From NCBI GenBank assembly GCA_020201235.1, contig JAIVHD010000225.1, positions 1-22,039 on the forward strand: a DNA stretch of 22,039 nt, in the 5' to 3' direction. The position numbers and the translations under genes are program-made. Every line of letters begins with the position of its first letter. Position 1 is the stretch's first letter. Shown piece after piece: positions 16,918-22,039 of the stretch. Source of the DNA: Lysobacteraceae bacterium (GTDB lineage Bacteria > Pseudomonadota > Gammaproteobacteria > Xanthomonadales > Wenzhouxiangellaceae). Under the pieces are notes generated by a model. That model saw only the letters and a list, made by a program, of their open reading frames with translations, ran no database searches and was not told where the DNA came from.

Positions 16918-17345
16918 ATGCGTTATTGTTTTCTTGCCCTGACCCTTTTGGTAAGCGCATTGGCTATCCCCGCTCCCGCATCCGCCGAGCGCGAGCACTA
17001 CGTCATTGATACGCGCGGCGCACATGCCTTTATCCAGTTTCGCATACCGCACATGGGCTTCTCGTGGCTGTACGGCCGATTCAACGACTTCGAAGGCGAG
17101 TTCGTCTACGACAGCCAGGACCCATCGAAATCATCCGTCAATGTCACAGTTCAGACAGAACCTCCGGCATCGCCATCGACGTGACCGAGATCGGTGCCGG
17201 CGAGGACCCGTGGGGCGGCTTTCGGCGAGGCTTCGAGGGTACAACGAAGCTGGCGCTCGAAGATTGGGGCATCGACTACGACCTCGGCCCGGCCAAAGAA
17301 GTCGAGCTGACCCTGTCGGTGGAAGGCATACGCCAGGATGCCTGA
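16918..17345 (+). pseudogene. YceI-family periplasmic protein, broken by an internal out-of-frame deletion
   Basis: YceI proteins are secreted lipocalin-like barrels thought to bind isoprenoid-type lipids. The first frame (16918 to about 17160) encodes a signal peptide (residues 1-23, ending APASA) and the family N-terminus HYVIDTRGAHAFIQFRIPHMGFSWLYGRFNDFEGEFVYD. It then reaches VTVQT and runs off into EPPASPST and a stop at 17182-17184. The family C-terminus IAIDVTEIGAGEDPWGGFRRGFEGTTKLALEDWGIDYDLGPAKEVELTLSVEG resumes in another frame from about 17165 and stops at 17345. Missing is the middle (the RDxHL and LTLHGVTKPV region), an estimated 50-60 residues. A good AAGGAG at 16902-16907 and an intact signal peptide suggest a recently lost gene or an assembly error. 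No intact copy is in this window. Confidence 0.85.
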
Positions 17346-17376
17346 GTCCGACGTATTGACGATCCTCCCCTTCTGA

Positions 17377-17451
17377 GACACTGCCAGGCCCCGCATCTAC
17401 GGCAGTTGAAAGCGTCTCGCTGCGGAGGGATGGTGAATAAACCGGGCTCAC
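17377..17451. repeat. Dispersed intergenic repeat, copy A
   Basis: Two blocks here recur near 21.3 kb. GACACTGCCAGGCCCCGCATC (17377-17397) matches 21249-21269 at about 19 of 21 positions. GGGATGGTGAATAAACCGGG and the following CTCAC (17427-17451) match 21357-21381. The spacing differs (29 bases here, 87 there). The following bases hold a small hairpin (CTCACC/GGTGAG, about 17447-17464) and GCTCGGTCGCC, which also occurs in copy B. The repeat family is not recognised. Confidence 0.6.
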
Positions 17452-17551
17452 CCGGACAGGTGAGTACGCTTCCGCTGCGCTCGGTCGCCATACACCCCAG
17501 CCACGATACCTGGCGGCACCTTGTAACGGCGGGTGGGTGAATGCAATATAA

Positions 17552-17578
17552 AAATGCCCGGCACAAGGCCGGGCATTT
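17552..17578 (-). terminator. Rho-independent terminator after tRNA-Ala/tRNA-Glu
   Basis: AAATGCCCGGC (17552-17562) and GCCGGGCATTT (17568-17578) form a perfect 11-base stem with a 5-base loop. On the minus strand it is followed by a T-rich tail (TTTTATAT), ending the tRNA transcript. The plus-strand side also has TTTT after the hairpin, so it may act in both directions and stop transcription coming from yceI. Confidence 0.88.
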
Positions 17579-17585
17579 CGTTTTA

Positions 17586-17661
17586 TGGCGTCCCCTAGGG
17601 GATTCGAACCCCTGTCGCCGCCGTGAAAGGGCGGTGTCCTAGGCCTCTAGACGAAGGGGAC
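17586..17661 (-). tRNA. tRNA-Glu (anticodon TTC)
   Basis: Minus-strand cloverleaf of 76 bases: acceptor GTCCCCT pairs with AGGGGAC, discriminator G, encoded CCA. The anticodon stem CCGCC/GGCGG holds loop CTTTCAC with anticodon TTC. The T-arm is CAGGGGTTCGAATCCCCTA. It lies 56 bases after tRNA-Ala and is read from the same promoter. Confidence 0.98.
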
Positions 17662-17717
17662 ATCAAGAGTGACCTGCTTTTTTAGGCCCAGGAATTTATT
17701 GCTTTATCGAAACCGGT

Positions 17718-17793
<76 letters not shown>

Positions 17794-17808
17794 GATAACA
17801 AGCCAAGA

Positions 17809-17837
17809 ATGATAGCCCAGAGATTTCGACATGTCAA
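17809..17837 (-). promoter_or_regulatory. Sigma70 promoter of the tRNA-Ala/tRNA-Glu transcript
   Basis: On the minus strand TTGACA (17832-17837) is separated by exactly 17 bases from TATCAT (17809-17814), a near-consensus vegetative promoter. The tRNA-Ala 5' end at 17793 lies 15 bases beyond the -10. A perfect TATAAT on the plus strand at 17839-17844, with no good -35, could serve the divergent gene at 17880. Confidence 0.88.
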
Positions 17838-17879
17838 TTATAATTCTCCAACTTTTGCTGATTTTGTAACCCTGAAGCC

Positions 17880-19028
17880 ATGACGCGCGCCGCGAATCGC
17901 CACGATCACGGAACTGGCCAATGCGCAACCGGCTCGGCCCGGTGCCGGCCGACCGGCTGGATTCTGGGCGCACCGGGGGCCGGCGATAACCGGCAGCTCG
18001 CGTGCCTGGCCGAAACTCTCGACATCGAGGCGCGCCAATTCGACTCCTTTGACCCGGTCTGGCGAGTCATCAAAGACAGGCTGGCCGCATTCCGGGTCCG
18101 GCAGATTCCTGCGGACAAGTTCGAGCGCTACTCGCCGCCCTGGCCCGACGTCATTCTGATCGCCGGCGGTCGAAGTGTGGTCGACGCCCGGGCAATTCGC
18201 AACGCCTCGGGCGGGCACAGCCGGATTATCTGCATCGGCCGGCCCTGGGCGCCGCTGAAATGGCTCGACCTCGTGATCACGACACCACAATACCGGCTAC
18301 CGGCTGCCGACAATGTGCTGTGCGTCGACTTGCCGTTGAATTTGCCACGGGTTGACGACCCACTGGCAATCGCGCACTGGCGACGACAATTTCATCAACT
18401 GCCAAAGCCGATGCTTGGGGTGCTGCTGGGCGGCGATTCCGGAAGCTTTCGGTTCACGCGCGGCTGTGCAAGCCGCCTGGCCCGCACGATCAACGCACGG
18501 GTTGCCGCGGCCGGTGGATCGGCCGTCATTACGGCCAGCCCGCGTACACCGGCACAGGCGGTCGACACCCTGGAGCGCGCGCTTAAAGTGCCGTCACAAA
18601 TTTTTCGCTGGCACGCCGGACAGCCCAACCCGTTTTCGGCGATGCTGAAGCTGGCCGATGCGTTGCTGGTAACCAGCGACAGCGCATCAATGCTGGCCGA
18701 GGCCTGCTACAGCGGCAAGACGACAGCGGCCTTTCATCTGCACGAACGAGCACGAGCACGCTGTCTGCGTGCGCTTCGGCCGACCGGGGCCGGCCAGCGT
18801 CAATGGACCGATCGACTAACGCGGCACGGTTTATGGGTGCCGGCGCGCGACCTGTATGGCTTCGGCCGGCAGCTGGAATCGGCCGGCTGGCTGGTCGATG
18901 ATGACCAGCTTTTTGAGTCCCGTCCAACCAACAAGCTCGACGTTAGATCCATCCAAGCCAATGTCCGCGAACGGGTGTTGCAGCTACTCGACCGCGTCAC
19001 GCCCGGCGACCGCAAACCAGACTCCTAA
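17880..19028 (+). CDS. ELM1/DUF1022-family protein (mitochondrial-fission ELM1-like)
   Basis: This 382-residue protein resembles the bacterial ELM1-like (DUF1022) family, whose fold is similar to GT-B glycosyltransferases; its bacterial role is not firmly established. Visible marks are GWILGAPGAGDNRQ (about 26-39), DVILIAGGRSV, a nucleotide-binding-like LGVLLGGDSGSFRF (about 179-192), SAVITASPRTP, and the C-terminal DALLVTSDSASMLAEACYSGK (about 260-280). The family's usual start lies near residue 24, so the first residues may not be translated, but no better in-frame start was found. A perfect TATAAT lies at 17839-17844. It neighbours a glycosyltransferase and a kinase-fold gene, which suggests cell-envelope glycan work; this is inference. 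It converges with the next gene across 49 bases. Confidence 0.78.
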   Translation: MTRAANRHDHGTGQCATGSARCRPTGWILGAPGAGDNRQLACLAETLDIEARQFDSFDPVWRVIKDRLAAFRVRQIPADKFERYSPPWPDVILIAGGRSVVDARAIRNASGGHSRIICIGRPWAPLKWLDLVITTPQYRLPAADNVLCVDLPLNLPRVDDPLAIAHWRRQFHQLPKPMLGVLLGGDSGSFRFTRGCASRLARTINARVAAAGGSAVITASPRTPAQAVDTLERALKVPSQIFRWHAGQPNPFSAMLKLADALLVTSDSASMLAEACYSGKTTAAFHLHERARARCLRALRPTGAGQRQWTDRLTRHGLWVPARDLYGFGRQLESAGWLVDDDQLFESRPTNKLDVRSIQANVRERVLQLLDRVTPGDRKPDS

Positions 19029-19077
19029 CCCCGCCGTAAATCCTGCACCGCTCAGGCTGGGGGTGGATAAGGCGGGA

Positions 19078-19902
19078 TCAAGTACCGTCGAGCTCGGCTG
19101 CCAGCGCCTGCAGCAAGTCGATCCGGATGGAGCGTTTTTTTCCTTGCAGCAGCTTGCGCTTGGTCCAGCCAACCAGGAAGCATAACTCGACAAAATCGAT
19201 CTGAGGGCTCAAGTCCAGCCCGGCGACCTGCTCAACCCGACCGATGAAGTCCGCCTTGTGCCGCGGCTCAAGCCAATGTACACAGGCCTTTGCGATACCG
19301 GTACCGAGCGCGGTGTTCGAGCTGAGGCTTTCGACATCAATCGCCATGAGCCGGTCCTCGTTGACGACAAAATTCTTGGCGACCGGATCGACATAATCAA
19401 GCCCAGATCGAACGATCTCCGGCGCAATTCGTTCAGCGCGCCGTGCAAGTGCATCGTGCAGCGCCTGGTCGATCAAGCCTGCATCGACCAGAAAGCGCAG
19501 ATCGACCCGCAACCGGCGATGCATGCGCTCCGGATCGGTTTCGATGCTGCCTTTGCCGTAAAGCGTCCCGAGAAACGCAGCCAGTCCGGCTCGATCGGCA
19601 GCGCGCGCAGGCTCAAAAGCGCGGCCTTCGACAAATTCGACCAGCAGTTCGTTTTCATGGCGCGAAATCAAGGCCGGGAAAAATTCGCCCGGCGCAAAGC
19701 CCAGCAGCGCGCTTTCGATATCAGCGGCCTCCCGGCTATCGCCGAACACCACTCGCTTGTAGCGGCGATTGTTGATCGACAGGAAATAAACCGCCTGGCG
19801 CTTGGCGAAAACGCCAAACAGCCTTCTCAACGCGAAGAAATAAACGCGCCGAACGATCGAATGCGCGTTGCGCTGGAAGAGTGAACCGAGCCAGTATTTC
19901 AT
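19078..19902 (-). CDS. Putative kinase-fold protein (aminoglycoside/LPS-kinase-like), function unknown
   Basis: The gene is not recognised with certainty. The 274-residue product has a basic N-terminus (RRVYFFALRRLFGVFAKR). Next is a segment resembling the N-lobe of phosphotransferases (YKRVVFGDSREAADIESALL, then ELLVEFVEGRAFEP). A C-lobe-like part follows with DYVDPVAKNFVV (Asp172 and Asn177 in the positions of a catalytic-loop D....N) and LMAIDVES (Asp189 in the place of the metal-binding Asp). These fit the kinase-like superfamily that includes LPS-core and aminoglycoside phosphotransferases, but the HxD histidine is replaced. The ATG at 19902 has GGGA about six bases upstream. The neighbouring ELM1-like and glycosyltransferase genes favour a role in surface-glycan phosphorylation; this is inference. 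Confidence 0.6.
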   Translation of the reverse strand: MKYWLGSLFQRNAHSIVRRVYFFALRRLFGVFAKRQAVYFLSINNRRYKRVVFGDSREAADIESALLGFAPGEFFPALISRHENELLVEFVEGRAFEPARAADRAGLAAFLGTLYGKGSIETDPERMHRRLRVDLRFLVDAGLIDQALHDALARRAERIAPEIVRSGLDYVDPVAKNFVVNEDRLMAIDVESLSSNTALGTGIAKACVHWLEPRHKADFIGRVEQVAGLDLSPQIDFVELCFLVGWTKRKLLQGKKRSIRIDLLQALAAELDGT

Positions 19903-20043
19903 GAAATCCCATTATCGATAAACGCGACCAACAACGCGCACCGGCGGTCTCGCGAGGTGACCGTCAGAGGCCTGTCCAGTCCAGACCTGCTGATCGCGCG
20001 AATGATGGTAGCATGCAAGACTTCATTCGCCTGCCTGTATTCA

Positions 20044-21105
20044 ATGTCCTCGGACCCGAAAGTCACCGTCTTCATACCGGTTTTCAACCGCGAGCACTAT
20101 GTGTGCGTGGCCATCAACAGCATACTGGCCCAAACCTTTCAGGATTTCGAGCTGCTGCTGATCGACGACGGCTCAACCGACCGCACTGGAGAAGTCCTGG
20201 CCGGCTTCGACGATCCACGCATCCGGATCGCAACCAACCCTGCCAATCTCGGCATTCCGGCGAGTCGCAATCGTGGACTGGATCTTGCACGAGGTCAATA
20301 CATCGCGCTGCTCGACAGCGATGACCATGCCTACCCCGAACGCCTGAAACGCCAGGTCGACTATCTGGATGCGCATCGCGGGATCTCACAGATCGGAGGA
20401 TGGTGCAGCTTTATGGATGAATCCGGCCACATGTTGCCCCGGATTCGTCGGCAGCCACTCCAGCCCGACGAAATACATGCCCATATGCTATTCCATTGCC
20501 CGATCATCAACCGCACGGTGATGGCGCGCACCGACGCGCTTCGGCAACTGCGCTACGACCAGCACTTCCCGCGCTGCCAGGACTACGACATGCATGTCCG
20601 GCTGCTCACCAATGGGCACGCGCTGGCGAACCTGCCGGAAATCCTGGTCTGTGGCCGTGAACACCCCGGACGCTTCACCGGACAGACCTCCGGGCTCGGG
20701 CGCGATCGAAAGATGGCCATTTATGCGCGAATGCTGGCCGACCTGGATATCGCTGCCAGCAACGAGGAACTGTCGCGCCACCACGCCCTGACGCGACCGG
20801 CCGAAAGGCCGGCCGACAAGCTCGAATACCTCGAATGGGCCGAAGCCTGGCTATGGCGTATCAAGCAGGCCAATCGCACAGCGCAATCCATCCCCGAGCC
20901 GGCGCTCAGCCGCGTACTCGGTGCCATCTGGGCGCTGAACTGCTGGCAAGCCCGTCGAACCGTAGGCCGGCGCGGAGTCCTGGCAAGGCTCGCCGGGTCG
21001 CCGCTTGCACGCGGCATTCCCGGCAACATCAATCTCAGATTTCTGGCCGCAGCAAGCCGTTCGGCAAAAGCGGCCACCATCGACAGCCGCTCGCCGATTG
21101 CCTGA
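20044..21105 (+). CDS. Family 2 glycosyltransferase
   Basis: GT2 enzymes transfer sugars from nucleotide-sugar donors; the acceptor here is unknown. From the ATG at 20044 the protein has 353 residues. The GT-A domain is at the N-terminus: VTVFIPVFNREHYV (7-20), nucleotide-binding DDGSTD (41-46), NLGIPASRNRGLDLARGQYIALLDSDD with the DxD metal site (68-94), and QDYDMHVRL (179-187) supplying the likely catalytic acid region. The C-terminal 150 residues are basic and helical without obvious membrane segments. An open frame continues upstream to 19957, but homology starts at MSSDPKVTVF. A TAGCAT resembling a -10 lies at 20009-20014, just upstream of the chosen start. No strong ribosome-binding site is seen. 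It is divergent from the kinase-like gene. Confidence 0.88.
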   Translation: MSSDPKVTVFIPVFNREHYVCVAINSILAQTFQDFELLLIDDGSTDRTGEVLAGFDDPRIRIATNPANLGIPASRNRGLDLARGQYIALLDSDDHAYPERLKRQVDYLDAHRGISQIGGWCSFMDESGHMLPRIRRQPLQPDEIHAHMLFHCPIINRTVMARTDALRQLRYDQHFPRCQDYDMHVRLLTNGHALANLPEILVCGREHPGRFTGQTSGLGRDRKMAIYARMLADLDIAASNEELSRHHALTRPAERPADKLEYLEWAEAWLWRIKQANRTAQSIPEPALSRVLGAIWALNCWQARRTVGRRGVLARLAGSPLARGIPGNINLRFLAAASRSAKAATIDSRSPIA

Positions 21106-21127
21106 TCGATTGTCCAATCAGGCTACC

Positions 21128-21151
21128 GATCGGCCAGCCAAATGGCCGATC
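21128..21151. terminator. Hairpin downstream of the glycosyltransferase gene
   Basis: GATCGGCCA (21128-21136) and TGGCCGATC (21143-21151) form a perfect 9-base stem with a 6-base loop, 23 bases after the stop codon. No T-run follows, so termination is uncertain. The surrounding 21106-21230 is rich in repeated GATCG/GATTG words and holds no gene. Confidence 0.4.
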
Positions 21152-21248
21152 AACTGGCGGGTCGATTCGACTGCCTGTTGCTCGACAGACGGTTGATCTT
21201 CCGGGTCGATTGCCGTAATCCCGGCTGATTCACCCTCCCTCCCAAGGC

Positions 21249-21381
21249 GACGCTGTCAGGCCCCGCATCCGGGACATTTCGCTCGGTCGCCCATGCTCAC
21301 CGTACAGGCGACCGAGCGAAACACCTCCGACCGGGGCATGACGGTGCCACAGCAAGCGGGTGGTGAATAAGACAGGCTCAC
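21249..21381. repeat. Dispersed intergenic repeat, copy B, with internal inverted repeat
   Basis: The outer blocks GACGCTGTCAGGCCCCGCAT (from 21249) and GGGTGGTGAATAAGACAGGC (from 21358) match copy A at 17377-17451. Between them is a perfect 15-base inverted repeat, TTTCGCTCGGTCGCC (21277-21291) and GGCGACCGAGCGAAA (21307-21321), with a 15-base loop. No gene lies between 21106 and 21402; this repeat and the hairpin near 21140 are its visible content. Confidence 0.6.
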
Positions 21382-21402
21382 GACGGTTGGATCGTGCACC
21401 CG

Positions 21403-22039
21403 TCAGCGCTGTTCGATGGGCGTCACTTCACGCGGATCGGGGCCGGTGTAGTCGGCGCCGGGACGGATGATGCGATTATTGGCGCGCTGCTCCATGACGT
21501 GCGCGCACCAGCCGGTCACGCGGGACATGACGAAGATCGGTGTAAACAGCCCGGTCGGAATCCCCATAAAGTGGTAGGCCGATGCGTGATAGAAGTCGGC
21601 GTTTGCAAACAACCGCTTCTCGTCCCACAAAATCTTTTCGACCTCTTCGGAGACCGGGAACAGAACCTCGTCGCTGACGTCCCCGGCCAGCTTGCGCGAC
21701 CACTCACGAATGATCGCGTTGCGCGGATCCTTTTCACGGTACACGGCGTGCCCGAAGCCCATGATCTTTTCCTTTTCGGCAAGCTTGCGGTGCACGTCGC
21801 TGCGTGCCTGTTCGACCGAGTTGTACTGCTCCAGCATGGCCATGGCCATTTCATTGGCGCCACCGTGCAATGGCCCCCTGAGCGAACCGATTGCGGCGGT
21901 GACGCACGAAAACATGTCGGAAAGTGTTGACGCACAAACCCGGGCAGTAAACGTCGAGGCGTTGAACTCGTGCTCGGCATAGAGGACCAGCGAAACATCC
22001 ATGACGCGTGCATGCAGCTCATTGGGCGATTTGCCGTGC
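21403..22039 (-). CDS. prpC: 2-methylcitrate synthase (citrate synthase family), C-terminal part cut by window edge
   Basis: PrpC condenses propionyl-CoA with oxaloacetate in the methylcitrate cycle for propionate use; such enzymes often also accept acetyl-CoA. The frame is open to the right edge, giving 211 residues of the C-terminal part. Family signatures are GKSPNELHARVMDVSLVLYAEHEFNASTFTARV (with the conserved histidine), IGSLRGPLHGGANEMAM, and GFGHAVYREKDPRNAIIREW. The ending VTPIEQR, close to the VPIExR tail of PrpC, separates it from the longer GltA type. The 5' part, and any prpB neighbour, are outside the window. The start lies beyond 22039; the in-frame ATG at 22002 is internal. 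Confidence 0.88.
   Translation of the reverse strand, partial: HGKSPNELHARVMDVSLVLYAEHEFNASTFTARVCASTLSDMFSCVTAAIGSLRGPLHGGANEMAMAMLEQYNSVEQARSDVHRKLAEKEKIMGFGHAVYREKDPRNAIIREWSRKLAGDVSDEVLFPVSEEVEKILWDEKRLFANADFYHASAYHFMGIPTGLFTPIFVMSRVTGWCAHVMEQRANNRIIRPGADYTGPDPREVTPIEQR

Noticed and set aside
19957..20043. Longer N-terminus for the glycosyltransferase
   Set aside because: The added residues lack similarity to GT2 proteins and would overlap a possible promoter -10 at 20009-20014.

Overview
The window is a stretch of chromosome from what looks like a GC-rich gammaproteobacterium. The tpiA-secG-tRNA-Leu-nuoA order, separate nuoC and nuoD genes and the protein sequences suggest the Lysobacterales/Chromatiales side of the class; this placement is inferred from gene content and was not tested by a search. 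Most of the window (about 0.5-15.1 kb, minus strand) is one nuo operon for the proton-pumping NADH:quinone oxidoreductase (complex I), in the order nuoA-B-C-D-E-F-G-H-I-J-K-L/M-N. Many junctions overlap by 1-8 bases or are separated by 1-2 bases, as expected for one co-transcribed, translationally coupled unit.

Upstream of nuoA on the same strand lie tRNA-Leu(GAG), secG and tpiA. Divergent from tpiA is a broken yceI-like gene. Next come a dispersed-repeat block, a strong hairpin terminator and a tRNA-Ala(GGC)-tRNA-Glu(TTC) pair driven by a near-consensus sigma70 promoter. The right part holds an ELM1/DUF1022-family gene (+), a kinase-fold-like gene (-) and a family 2 glycosyltransferase (+), a small set plausibly concerned with cell-surface glycan or LPS. 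The right edge cuts the C-terminal half of a prpC-type 2-methylcitrate synthase (-). The left edge cuts coaE (+), which converges on nuoN.

The most striking signal is in the membrane arm of complex I. nuoL and nuoM are one open frame. It lacks a central segment of NuoL of about 75-80 residues, including the DIKR..AYST and FHLxTHAFFKALLF motif region. It also lacks the end of NuoL, the intergenic junction and the start of NuoM. A third internal loss of comparable size breaks yceI. The other genes that lie wholly inside the window look intact. Either this is a real L/M lesion or fusion, or the contig carries several short collapse or deletion errors. Read mapping would decide.

Other structure includes a tandem, inverted-repeat-bounded MITE-like element between nuoE and nuoD, and a second dispersed repeat family with copies near 17.4 kb and 21.3 kb. 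A 15-bp perfect inverted repeat lies inside the second copy.
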